64,000 nucleotides of DNA, taken from assembly GCA_900113425.1 (NCBI GenBank), contig FOZF01000002.1:947027-1011026 (forward strand). The letters run 5' to 3'. Shown in pieces: positions 34,472 to 42,822 of this stretch. A program made the position numbers and the translations under genes. The notes beneath the pieces were generated by a model. The model saw only the letters and a program-made list of their open reading frames with translations, made no database searches and was not told where the DNA came from. The stretch comes from Stenotrophomonas maltophilia (GTDB taxonomy: Bacteria; Pseudomonadota; Gammaproteobacteria; Xanthomonadales; Xanthomonadaceae). The first letter of the stretch is position 1, and the number at the start of each line of letters is the position of its first letter.

Positions 34472-34654
34472 ATGGGGCGTTTCCAGTACGCCTTCCGCAA
34501 GGCGCGGGGCTGGCAGGCCTCCTTTGTCGCCGCCGCGTGGGCAGGGCTGCGCTATGCCATCAGCGGGGACACCGGCTACTTCCGCTCCCACGGCGGCTGG
34601 CGAAGGTCGCGGATCAGCCGGAACCCGGGCGAGGCCGACTCTCTGGATGACTGA
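34472..34654 (+). CDS. Hypothetical 60-residue basic protein
   Basis: A short ORF, MGRFQYAFRKARGWQ... to ...SLDD, whose third codon positions are almost all G or C like the real genes here, while the neighbouring stretch lacks that pattern. It is rich in Arg and aromatic residues (FVAAAWAGLRYAIS, GYFRSHGGW). No Shine-Dalgarno sequence stands out. Not recognised; a conserved family protein is possible. Confidence 0.45.
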   Translation: MGRFQYAFRKARGWQASFVAAAWAGLRYAISGDTGYFRSHGGWRRSRISRNPGEADSLDD

Positions 34655-34786
34655 GTCCGCGGGTGATTCTTGCCGGAAACGCATAACAGTCTGCGGGCTG
34701 CATGGGTTTGCCGGGCCTACAGTGGCCCCCAATGCCGGGAGGGGTACCCGGCCGCCTGCTCGCCTTTGGTCCAGACGGGAGTCGCC

Positions 34787-34921
34787 ATGCACCTGCTGAT
34801 CGCCATTGGCAAAGTGGCTGCGGTGTTCGCCTGCGTGCTCGGGTTTCTCGAAATCTGCAGTCGCGTTCACCGGCGGCGCAGGGGCCGCAGCAAGCGTGCG
34901 GACAGGGAAAAACTCCCCTGA
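34787..34921 (+). CDS. Hypothetical 44-residue small membrane protein
   Basis: The ORF codes for one hydrophobic helix (LLIAIGKVAAVFACVLGFL) followed by a strongly basic tail (RRRRGRSKRADR), the layout of single-pass small membrane proteins. Codon third positions fit the genome. GACGGGAG lies 6-13 bases upstream of the ATG. It ends 15 bases before the stop of the convergent response regulator. Function unknown. Confidence 0.45.
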   Translation: MHLLIAIGKVAAVFACVLGFLEICSRVHRRRRGRSKRADREKLP

Positions 34922-34936
34922 CGCACTGGGCGAGGC

Positions 34937-35296
34937 TCAGTCCTGCCTGAGCAGCTCCACCAGTTGCCGCAGCCGATAGGGTTTGGGCAGGAACTCGACC
35001 TGCTCGGGCAGGGGAGGCAGCTGCGAACGCGCATAGCCGGAGGAGAGGATCATGCGGGCGTGCGGCTGGTCGCGCGCGACGTGTTCGCTCAGTTCAATGC
35101 CGGACATGCCGTTGGGCATGCTGACGTCGCTGAACACCACGTCGAAGCGGGTATCGCCGCGCAGCAGGGCCACTGCTTCATGACCGTCGGCCGTGGTCGC
35201 CACGTCGATGCCGAAATCGCGCAGGGCCAGCCCTATCATTTCGCGCAGATCGGTCTGGTCCTCCACCATCAGTACGCGGATCGGATCATCGGTCAT
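34937..35296 (-). CDS. Single-domain response regulator
   Basis: A 119-residue stand-alone receiver domain: VLMVEDQTDLRE (acidic pocket), phosphoacceptor Asp in DVVFSDVSMPNGMSG near residue 54, and the conserved Lys in FLPKPY near 105. There is no output domain, so it acts as a phosphate relay or diffusible switch. Its ATG overlaps the kinase stop (ATGA at 35293-35296), so the two form a pair. Confidence 0.93.
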   Translation of the reverse strand: MTDDPIRVLMVEDQTDLREMIGLALRDFGIDVATTADGHEAVALLRGDTRFDVVFSDVSMPNGMSGIELSEHVARDQPHARMILSSGYARSQLPPLPEQVEFLPKPYRLRQLVELLRQD

Positions 35297-36447
35297 GGGG
35301 CGGGTTCCTCTAGTGCGGGTAACAGCAGGCTGACCGTGGTGCCGACGCCTGGCGTGGTGGAGACATCGACGAAGCCGCCGCTCTGGGTGGTGAATCCGAA
35401 CACCTGGCTCAGGCCCAGTCCGCTGCCTTTGCCGATGTCCTTGGTGGTGAAGAAAGGTTCTGTCGCGCGTTCCGCCACATCGACGGCCATGCCACGCCCC
35501 TGGTCACGCACGCTCACCGTCACGTACCGGCGCTGCTGGCCAGCCTCTCCATCCGGATCGAGGCGATGCTCCAGTGCGGTGGCGATCAGCACGTGGCCGC
35601 CATCGGCCGTGGCTTCCACTGCGTTCGCGACCAGGTTCGCCAGGGCGGTCTGCAGCTGCAGCGCGTCGGTGCAGACCCGCGGCAGATCGTGAGCCAGTTC
35701 CGTCCCAAGCAGTGTACCCGAGGCATGCGCGCGCCGCAGGTCAGGCAAGGATTCGCCGATCAGCGCGTTGACGTCCACCGGCTCACGGATCAGGGTCTGC
35801 CCGGTGCTGAAGGCAAGCAACTGGCGGGTCAACAATGCGCCGCGATCGGTCGCCGTCTGCGCAGCGGAAAGCAGCTCGTTGGCCCGCGGATCACTGCCCA
35901 CGCGCAGGGCCAGCAGGTCCAGTGCATTGCCGATGGTGGTCAACAGATTATTGAATTCATGCGAAAGCCCACGACTCAGCCGGCCGACCGTTTCGAACTG
36001 CTGGGTCTGCCGCAGTGCACGCTGTGCGTCACGCAGCAGGCGCTGCGCCTGCCACTGTTCGGTGATGTCGCGGGTGATCTTGACGTAGCCGAGCAGCTCG
36101 CCGTTCTCCAGGACCGGCTCGATCACGATGCTGGCGCGGAACGAGGCACCGTCGCGACGGACGCGCCAGCCTTCAGCGGAGCAATGACCCTGCTGCGCGG
36201 CGAGCCGGAGCAGGCGCTGCGGCTCGCCGGCTTCGCGGTCTGCAGGCAGGTAGAAGCGTCCGAAGTGGGTGCCGATGACCTCGTCGGCTGCATACCCCTT
36301 GATGCGTTCGGCCCCGGGGTTCCAGCTGCAGACGATGCCCTCGGGATCAAGCAGATACAGCGCATGGTCCCGCACGCTGTCTATCAGCAGGCGCAGCTGT
36401 TGGGAAGTGTCCGTCAGAGCGGACCTCGTAGAAGCGGGTGCGTCCAC
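35293..36447 (-). CDS. PAS-domain sensor histidine kinase
   Basis: A 384-residue soluble kinase. Residues about 15-130 form a PAS domain (HALYLLDPEGIVCSWNPGAE, GYAADEVIGTHFGRFY) with a PAC-like end (VKITRDITE). The phosphoacceptor His is in GLSHEFNNLLTTIGNALDLL near 165, and the ATPase domain shows NLVANAVEAT, VRDQGRGM and GKGSGLGLSQVFGF. This HWE/HisKA-like type with SHEFNN is common in bacterial hybrid systems. The absence of membrane helices points to a cytoplasmic signal. It is divergent from the hybrid kinase gene at 36600, 152 bases away. Confidence 0.92.
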   Translation of the reverse strand: MDAPASTRSALTDTSQQLRLLIDSVRDHALYLLDPEGIVCSWNPGAERIKGYAADEVIGTHFGRFYLPADREAGEPQRLLRLAAQQGHCSAEGWRVRRDGASFRASIVIEPVLENGELLGYVKITRDITEQWQAQRLLRDAQRALRQTQQFETVGRLSRGLSHEFNNLLTTIGNALDLLALRVGSDPRANELLSAAQTATDRGALLTRQLLAFSTGQTLIREPVDVNALIGESLPDLRRAHASGTLLGTELAHDLPRVCTDALQLQTALANLVANAVEATADGGHVLIATALEHRLDPDGEAGQQRRYVTVSVRDQGRGMAVDVAERATEPFFTTKDIGKGSGLGLSQVFGFTTQSGGFVDVSTTPGVGTTVSLLLPALEEPAP

Positions 36448-36599
36448 GTGGAAATGAGCATTACCCCTGTAAGGGCCGGAAAGCTAGGCACTGCAGTGTG
36501 AAGGATGTGTGCAGGGATGACCCGTGCCATTGGTCGTATGCGGCTGAATACGACACGGGGTACCATCACGCACTTCTTTGCCTTCTGGAATCGCCCCGT

Positions 36600-39500
36600 A
36601 TGCGTCCCGGTGCAACCTCGCGCGACCGCTGGATATGGATGACTGCTGCCGCATTGCTGGCCGCAACCATCGCACTGGAACTTGTCGTGCCCCTGGGTTA
36701 TGCGGTGTGGCTGGCCTACTTCCTGGCTGTTGGCGTGACGGTGTTCCAGCGGAGCGCGCGCGCACCTTTCGTGGTCGCGGTGCTGGCCTGTGCGCTGCTG
36801 ATGGTGGGCTATCACATCGCCCCGGCAAGCACGAATTCGGCATTCTCGCTGGTGAACCGCACCATCGGCGGTGCGGCCTTCCTGATGATCGCGCTGATTG
36901 TGTCCCGCGCCATCCAGGCGCGCCGGCAGGCCATGCGCGCCCTGTGGCTGCAGGAGGCGGAGAATGCGGTGGCCATGAGCCTGCGGGGAGACCTGGGGCC
37001 AGAGCAGATCGCCGAGGCGGCGGCGACCAGCCTGGCCTCGCAGCTGCAGGCCGATGTCGGCGCGGTGTACCGGCTTGAGGGCGGTCGCCTGCAACTGACG
37101 GGCGGACTGGCGTTGCCGGCCGGCATGCCGGCGTCGCTGGCGCTGCAGGAGGGGCTGGCCGGACAGGTCGCGCGCGACCTGCGCACCCGCCACCTGCAGG
37201 GCGATGAGGCCTCGGTACTGGAACTCCAGAGCAGCCTGGGGCGGGTTCCGGTGCGTGAGCGGATCCTTGCGCCGATCAGCAGTGACGGTGCCGTGGTCGG
37301 CATCGTCGAGCTGGGTCGATCCAGCGTCGGCGAACAGCGTGATCTGGACCGCGAACTGCTGGAGCGCTGTGGCGACACCATCGGCATGGCCCTGCGGGCG
37401 TCGCTGCTGCGCGCGCAGCTGGTCGTGCTGCTGGAGGAGTCGCAGCGCCAGGGAGAGGAGCTGCAGGCCCAGCAGGAAGAACTGCGCGTGGCCAACGAGG
37501 AGCTGGAAGAGCAGAGCCGCAGCCTGCTGCAGTCGCAGACCCACCTGGAACAGCAGCAGGCCGAACTGGAGCAGAGCAACGTGCAGCTCGAGGAGCGCAC
37601 GCACGAGCTGGAGGCGCAGAAGCAGGCGCTGCTGGTGGCGCAGAGCCAGCTGGTGCGCAACAGCAACGAGCTGGCGGCGACGTCGCGTTACAAATCCGAG
37701 TTCCTGGCCAACATGTCGCACGAGCTGCGTACGCCGCTGAACAGCTCGTTGATCCTGGCCAAGCTGCTGGCCGACAACAAGGACGGCACGCTTACCGAAG
37801 AGCAGGTGAAGTACGCACGGGCGATCCTGTCGTCGAACAACGATCTGCTGGCGCTGATCAATGACATCCTCGACCTGTCGCGCATCGAAGCCGGGCACGT
37901 CGAACTGAGCGATGAAGTGGTCGCGGTCGACAGCGCGCTGCAGCGGCTGCGCGAGACCTTCGACCCGATCGCGCGGCAGAAGGGCCTGGCCCTGGAGATC
38001 AGCGCCGATGCGCTGGCGCCGGGTCAGCTGGTGGTGGACAGCCAGCGCCTGCAGCAGATTCTGAAGAACCTCCTGGCCAATGCACTGAAGTTCACCGAGC
38101 ACGGCAAGGTCAGCCTGCACGTGCGTCCCGGCGGCAGTGGTCGCATCCGCTTCGAGGTCTGTGATACGGGCATCGGCATCGCACGCGAGCAGCTGCAGGT
38201 GATCTTCGAGGCCTTCCGCCAGGCTGACGGCAGCACCCGGCGGCGCTATGGCGGCACCGGGTTGGGCCTGTCGATCTCGCGTGACCTGGCTGCGCGCATG
38301 GGCGGCGAAATCCAGGTGGACAGCGAGCCGGGTCGCGGCAGCTGCTTCGTGCTGGAGCTTCCGCTGCAGGGCGCCCCCGTGTCCGCGCCGGAGCCAGGCG
38401 CGGAGCCCGCGCGCGTAGCCGCCCCGGCAGCGCGTCCCGTGGTTGCACAGGTGGCGCCGCCTGCGCCTGTTCCGCCACCCGCAGCTGCCCCACACGTTCC
38501 AGATGATCGTGGCCGGCGCCAGCGCATGGGACGCCTGATCCTGGCGGTGGAGGACGACGTGGCATTCGCCGAAGCGCTGGTGGTGCTGGCGCATGAACTG
38601 GACTTCGACTGCGTGGTTGCCGGCACGGCAGAGGAAGCGCTGGCGCTGGCTGCGGAGCTGCGGCCGAACGGCATCCTTCTCGACATCGGCCTGCCCGACG
38701 TCTCCGGTCTGAGCGTGCTGGAGCGTCTGAAGCGCAACCCGGACACACGGCACATCCCCGTGCACGTGGTCTCGGCGATGGACCGCAGCCAGGTGGCCCG
38801 TGAGCTGGGCGCGATCGGCTATGCGATCAAGCCGACCACGCGCGAGCGGCTGGCGGCGGCCATCGAACAGCTCGAGCAGACCAGCCAACGCGATGTCAGA
38901 CGCCTGCTGATCGTCGAGGATGACAGCGAACTGAGGCGCAACCTGGAGCTGCTGCTGGGGCGTGATCAACTGCAGATCGTCGCCGTCGGCACACTGGCCG
39001 CAGCGCTGGAGCAGCTTAGCAGTGTCACGTTCGACTGCATGGTGATGGATCTTTCCCTGCCGGACGGCAGCGGTTACGACCTGCTTGAGCACATGGCCGG
39101 CAATGATGACGTCGGCTTCCCGCCGGTGATCGTCTACACGGGACGTGCGCTCAGTCGCGAGGAAGAACAGCGGCTGCGTCGTTATTCCAAGAGCATCATC
39201 ATCAAGGGGGCGCGCTCTCCCGAGCGCCTGCTGGACGAGGTCACCCTGTTCCTGCACAGCGTGGAGGCGAGCCTGCCCACCGATCAGCAGCGCCTGCTGC
39301 GCGAGGCGCGCCGGCGCGACACCATCCTTGATGGGCGCACCGTACTGCTGGCCGAGGATGATGTGCGCAACATCTTCGCGCTGTCGAGCGTGCTCGAGCC
39401 GCTGGGTGTCAACCTGGAGATCGCGCGCAACGGCCAGGAGGCAGTCGATCGGCTGGCGCAGCGCGAGGTGGACCTGGTGCTGATGGACATCATGATGCCG

Positions 39501-39701
39501 GAGAAGGATGGTCTGACGGCGATGCGAGAGATCCGTGCGCAGCGCCACCTGCAGGATCTCCCGATCATCGCCTTGACCGCAAAGGCCATGCCCGATGACC
39601 GCGAGCGTTGCCTGCAGGCCGGCGCCAACGACTACATCGCCAAGCCGATCGATGTCGACAAGCTGGTTTCGCTGTGCCGGGTGTGGTGCTCGCGTCAATG
39701 A
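36600..39701 (+). CDS. Hybrid sensor histidine kinase with three receiver domains
   Basis: A 1033-residue membrane kinase. About four N-terminal helices (to residue 105) are followed by a GAF domain (about 120-255), a Glu/Gln-rich coiled coil (about 265-355), HisKA with FLANMSHELRTPLNSSL near 370, and HATPase_c with CDTGIGIAREQ and YGGTGLGLSISRDLA. Three receivers follow: ILAVEDDVAF/LLDIGLPDVSG, LLIVEDDSEL/VMDLSLPDGSG and VLLAEDDVRN/LMDIMMPEKDG. A Pro/Ala linker joins kinase and receivers. The ATG at 36600 is chosen since it starts the first helix region. Its stop overlaps cheR (ATGA), the first of several coupled genes. Confidence 0.93.
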   Translation: MRPGATSRDRWIWMTAAALLAATIALELVVPLGYAVWLAYFLAVGVTVFQRSARAPFVVAVLACALLMVGYHIAPASTNSAFSLVNRTIGGAAFLMIALIVSRAIQARRQAMRALWLQEAENAVAMSLRGDLGPEQIAEAAATSLASQLQADVGAVYRLEGGRLQLTGGLALPAGMPASLALQEGLAGQVARDLRTRHLQGDEASVLELQSSLGRVPVRERILAPISSDGAVVGIVELGRSSVGEQRDLDRELLERCGDTIGMALRASLLRAQLVVLLEESQRQGEELQAQQEELRVANEELEEQSRSLLQSQTHLEQQQAELEQSNVQLEERTHELEAQKQALLVAQSQLVRNSNELAATSRYKSEFLANMSHELRTPLNSSLILAKLLADNKDGTLTEEQVKYARAILSSNNDLLALINDILDLSRIEAGHVELSDEVVAVDSALQRLRETFDPIARQKGLALEISADALAPGQLVVDSQRLQQILKNLLANALKFTEHGKVSLHVRPGGSGRIRFEVCDTGIGIAREQLQVIFEAFRQADGSTRRRYGGTGLGLSISRDLAARMGGEIQVDSEPGRGSCFVLELPLQGAPVSAPEPGAEPARVAAPAARPVVAQVAPPAPVPPPAAAPHVPDDRGRRQRMGRLILAVEDDVAFAEALVVLAHELDFDCVVAGTAEEALALAAELRPNGILLDIGLPDVSGLSVLERLKRNPDTRHIPVHVVSAMDRSQVARELGAIGYAIKPTTRERLAAAIEQLEQTSQRDVRRLLIVEDDSELRRNLELLLGRDQLQIVAVGTLAAALEQLSSVTFDCMVMDLSLPDGSGYDLLEHMAGNDDVGFPPVIVYTGRALSREEEQRLRRYSKSIIIKGARSPERLLDEVTLFLHSVEASLPTDQQRLLREARRRDTILDGRTVLLAEDDVRNIFALSSVLEPLGVNLEIARNGQEAVDRLAQREVDLVLMDIMMPEKDGLTAMREIRAQRHLQDLPIIALTAKAMPDDRERCLQAGANDYIAKPIDVDKLVSLCRVWCSRQ

Positions 39702-40522
39702 ACGAGCAGGCCTTGTTCGACCTGGAGCTGAAGGTGCTGCTGGAGGCGATCTATCAGCGCTACCACTACGACTTCCGCAGCTACGCGGTGTCGTCGCTGC
39801 GACGGCGCATGCGCCAGGCGATGCAGCGCTACGAATGCGAGAAGCTGTCGGACCTGCAGCATCGCCTTCTCCACGAGCCGGAGCTGTTCACGCAGGCGAT
39901 GCAGTTCTTCACCGTGCAGGTTTCGGAAATGTTCCGGGACCCGGCATATTTCCGCACCCTGCGCGAGCAGGTGGTGCCGGTACTGCGCACCTATCCTTCG
40001 GTGAAGCTGTGGGTGGCTGGCTGCAGCACCGGCGAGGAGGTGTGGTCGTTGGCGGTGCTGCTGCACGAAGAAGGGCTGCTGGAGCGCAGCATCGTCTATG
40101 CCACCGATATCAATCCCGGCGCCCTGGTGACCGCCGAGGCCGGCGCATACCCGATCGACCGCCTGGCGCAGTTCAGCCGCAATTATCTGGCGGCGGGGGG
40201 CAGGGCGTCGCTGTCTGACTACTATTCGACGGCGTATGACGGGGCCGTGTTCGACCGTCACCTGCGACGCAACATCATGTTCGCCGACCACAGCCTGGCG
40301 ACGGACACGGTGTTCTCCGAGGTGCACCTGGTGTCGTGCCGGAATGTGCTGATCTATTTCAACCGGGACCTGCAGGACCGGGCCGTGGGCCTGTTCCGGG
40401 AAGCGCTCGTGCATCGTGGCTTCCTCGGCCTGGGCAGCAAGGAGTCGCTGCAGTTCGGCCGCCATCACGACGCGTTCGATGTGTGTTCGCGCGAGCATCG
40501 GCTGTACCGGAAGGTTGCCTGA
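39698..40522 (+). CDS. CheR-type protein-glutamate methyltransferase
   Basis: A 274-residue CheR. The N-terminal helical domain (YDFRSYAVSSLRRRMRQAM) precedes the SAM-binding domain with LWVAGCSTGEEVWSLAVLL near 110, ATDINPGAL and VSCRNVLIYFN near 215. CheR methylates chemoreceptor glutamates in chemotaxis, but no receptor, cheA or cheW gene is here, so it may modify the neighbouring hybrid kinase or another sensor. Overlaps of ATGA with the kinase and TGATG with the cheB gene show translational coupling. Confidence 0.9.
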   Translation: MNEQALFDLELKVLLEAIYQRYHYDFRSYAVSSLRRRMRQAMQRYECEKLSDLQHRLLHEPELFTQAMQFFTVQVSEMFRDPAYFRTLREQVVPVLRTYPSVKLWVAGCSTGEEVWSLAVLLHEEGLLERSIVYATDINPGALVTAEAGAYPIDRLAQFSRNYLAAGGRASLSDYYSTAYDGAVFDRHLRRNIMFADHSLATDTVFSEVHLVSCRNVLIYFNRDLQDRAVGLFREALVHRGFLGLGSKESLQFGRHHDAFDVCSREHRLYRKVA

Positions 40523-41097
40523 TGAATGACGCCGGTCTGCCGGAAGTGATGGTGGTCGGTGCATCCGCTGGCGGGGTCGCTGCCCTGCAGGCCATCGTGG
40601 AGGCGCTGCCAGCGGGGCTGTCGGTGCCGGTGCTGGTGGTTCTGCACGTTCCTCGCGATCGCAACAGCCGCATCGTCGAAGTGTTGTCACCGCATTGCGC
40701 GGTGCCGGTGCGCGAGGCAGAGGACAAGCAGCCGATAGAGCGCGGTACGGTGACCTTTGCGCCGCCGGACTATCACCTGCTGGTGGAAGACCGCTCCTCG
40801 GTTGCCCTGTCGATCGATCCCCCCGTGCTGTATTCGCGTCCGGCCATCGATCCCCTGTTTGAATCGGCCGCGGCGGTGTTTGGTCCGCGCGTACTGGCGC
40901 TGCTGCTGACCGGCGCCAGCAGCGATGGCTCCGAAGGCGTGGCGGCCGTGCGCGAGGCGGGAGGTCGCGCCTGGCTGCAATGCCCCGAAGAGGCGGAAGC
41001 CTCGATGATGCCGGCCTCGGCCCTGCAGCACGCCGGCGCCGATGCGGTGCTGCCCCTTGAACTGATGTGTCGCCGCTTGAAGGAGTTGTTTTCATGA
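40522..41097 (+). CDS. CheB-type methylesterase domain protein
   Basis: A 191-residue CheB catalytic domain without a receiver. The triad is visible as Ser in VVGASAGGVAAL, His in LHVPRD and Asp in LTGASSDGSEGV. The P/DxH-like region VTFAPPDYHLLVE is typical of the family. In chemotaxis CheB removes methyl groups; without a receiver it may be unregulated or controlled by its partners. Start and stop overlap cheR and the following REC-kinase. Confidence 0.9.
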   Translation: MNDAGLPEVMVVGASAGGVAALQAIVEALPAGLSVPVLVVLHVPRDRNSRIVEVLSPHCAVPVREAEDKQPIERGTVTFAPPDYHLLVEDRSSVALSIDPPVLYSRPAIDPLFESAAAVFGPRVLALLLTGASSDGSEGVAAVREAGGRAWLQCPEEAEASMMPASALQHAGADAVLPLELMCRRLKELFS

Positions 41098-42221
41098 ACC
41101 TGTTGCCACCGGACCCTGCGCAGGCCCAGGCCCCGGTCAACCTGTTGATCGTCGATGACGTTGCACAGAACCTGGTGGCGATGCAGGCACTGCTGCAGCG
41201 CGAGGGCGTCAACCTGCTGCTGGCCAGCTCCGGCGCCCAGGCGCTCGAACTCCTGCTCGAACACGAGGTGGCGCTGGCGCTGCTGGATGTGCACATGCCG
41301 GAGATCGATGGCTTCACGCTGGCGGAACTGATGCGGGGCTCGCTGCGCAGCCGCGACGTGCCGATCATCTTCCTCACCGCATCGCCGGATGATCCGGTGC
41401 GTGCGTTCAAGGGATACGAGACCGGCGCGGTGGACTTCCTGCACAAGCCGGTGGCGCCGCAGGTGATCCTCGGCAAGGTCAATGTGTTCATCGAGCTGTA
41501 CCAGCAGCGGCAGCTGCTGAAGGTGCGCAACGAAGCCCTGGAGCGCGCGCTGAAGTTGAACGAGACCATGGCCGCGGTGCTTACCCACGACCTGCGGACG
41601 CCGCTGTCAGCCATCCTGCTGTGCGCGGACAAGCTCAGCCTGGAACTGCCTGCGGGCAATTCCGCTGCACAGCAGACATTGCAGCACCTGGAAGCAAGCA
41701 CGCTGCGCATGGCGCGGATGGTCGAGCAGCTGCTGGACTTCTCGCGCATCCGCAGCGGCGGCCTGCGATTGCAGACCACGACCTGCGACCTCGACGCGCT
41801 GGCCCGCGCGGTGATCGCGGAGGCGGGCAGTGCCCACGGACTCGAACGCATCCGCTTCCAGGCGCAGGGCGATACTGTCCTGCAGGGCGACATGGACCGC
41901 TTGGGGCAGGTCGCATCGAACCTGATCGGCAACGCGCTGACGCATGCCGGCGAAGCGTATGTCCAACTGGACGGTCGTGACCCGCAGCGGGTGGTGCTGC
42001 GGGTCAGCAATGCGGGCCACATCGACGCGGCGCTGCTGCCGCGGCTGTTTGAACCCTTCAAGGCCAGCTTCCACCAGAGCAAGGGCCTCGGCCTGGGGCT
42101 GTACATCGTCGATCAGTTCGTGCGCGCTCACGGGGGGCGATTGACCGCGCGCAACGACGCAGGGCAGGTCGTGCTGGAGGCGGCACTGCCACGGCGATGC
42201 AATGGCCCGGAAATGGCCTGA
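41094..42221 (+). CDS. Receiver-histidine kinase protein
   Basis: A 375-residue protein with an N-terminal receiver (LLIVDDVAQN, phospho-Asp in LALLDVHMPEIDG near 67, Lys in HKPVAP) followed by HisKA with VLTHDLRTPLSAILLCADKL near 165 and HATPase_c with NLIGNALTHAG and KGLGLGLYIVDQF near 340. The order REC-kinase means a phosphorylated receiver can govern the kinase, as in fused relay proteins. ATGA overlap with cheB; it ends the four-gene coupled set, 89 bases before the BLUF gene. Confidence 0.92.
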   Translation: MNLLPPDPAQAQAPVNLLIVDDVAQNLVAMQALLQREGVNLLLASSGAQALELLLEHEVALALLDVHMPEIDGFTLAELMRGSLRSRDVPIIFLTASPDDPVRAFKGYETGAVDFLHKPVAPQVILGKVNVFIELYQQRQLLKVRNEALERALKLNETMAAVLTHDLRTPLSAILLCADKLSLELPAGNSAAQQTLQHLEASTLRMARMVEQLLDFSRIRSGGLRLQTTTCDLDALARAVIAEAGSAHGLERIRFQAQGDTVLQGDMDRLGQVASNLIGNALTHAGEAYVQLDGRDPQRVVLRVSNAGHIDAALLPRLFEPFKASFHQSKGLGLGLYIVDQFVRAHGGRLTARNDAGQVVLEAALPRRCNGPEMA

Positions 42222-42310
42222 ATCTGAATTCTTCAGCAAGCGGGGCGCGCGCTTATGACGAGCTCATCCGCAACTGCTACCGTGGCTGCATATCTTGCCA
42301 GGGAAGCGCT

Positions 42311-42739
42311 ATGCCATTGCGAGCCATCGCCTACGTCAGCCGGGCGTTGCCGGATCTTTCCGCAGATCGCCTGCAGACGCTGGTGGACGACGCCGCCCGT
42401 TTCAACAAGCTGGCTGGCGTGACCGGGGTGCTGCTGCATGATGGTGGGCGCTTCCTGCAGTACATCGAAGGGCCGCCGGATGGCATTGATTCGGTCTACG
42501 AGCGCATCCTGCAGGCCGGCAGCCATGTCGACATCGTCGAGCTGGCGCGCAGCCGGCTTGGCCAGCGCCAGTTTCCCTACTGGGCGATGCGTGTCCTGCA
42601 GGTGGAGGCGTCCATGCTGCATGGACTCACGGTAGGCGACTGGGCCGGATTCAGCCGTGCGCTGCAGGGCGACCGCGCAGCGCCGACGGCGGTGGACCTG
42701 CTCGCCGACATCGTGCAGCCGGCACTCCACGCCGGCTGA
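42311..42739 (+). CDS. BLUF-domain blue-light sensor (PixD-like)
   Basis: A 142-residue stand-alone BLUF protein that binds FAD and senses blue light. The residues known to matter are at exactly the PixD (Slr1694) numbering: Tyr8 (AIAYVSRA), Asn32 (FNKLAG), Gln50 (FLQYIEG), Trp91 and Met93 (PYWAMRV). There is no output domain, as in short BLUF proteins that act through partner proteins. The ATG at 42311 follows AGGGAAGCGCT. It directly follows the hybrid kinase/CheR/CheB set, whose members are possible partners. Confidence 0.92.
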   Translation: MPLRAIAYVSRALPDLSADRLQTLVDDAARFNKLAGVTGVLLHDGGRFLQYIEGPPDGIDSVYERILQAGSHVDIVELARSRLGQRQFPYWAMRVLQVEASMLHGLTVGDWAGFSRALQGDRAAPTAVDLLADIVQPALHAG

Positions 42740-42822
42740 GTCTCGGCAGGGGCGCCGGGCTTCACCGGTGTCTCACCCTGCATGCGCTGAGATTGGATCT
42801 CCAGGGCATGGAAGGGGGCAAC

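Noticed and set aside
34199..34870. A 223-codon minus-strand frame after tRNA-Arg.
   Set aside because: No motif or start signal; it is antisense to the two short plus-strand ORFs with better codon pattern.
36414..39698. Long open frame on the minus strand opposite the hybrid kinase.
   Set aside because: Composition is that of a shadow frame and the plus strand encodes clear kinase and receiver motifs.
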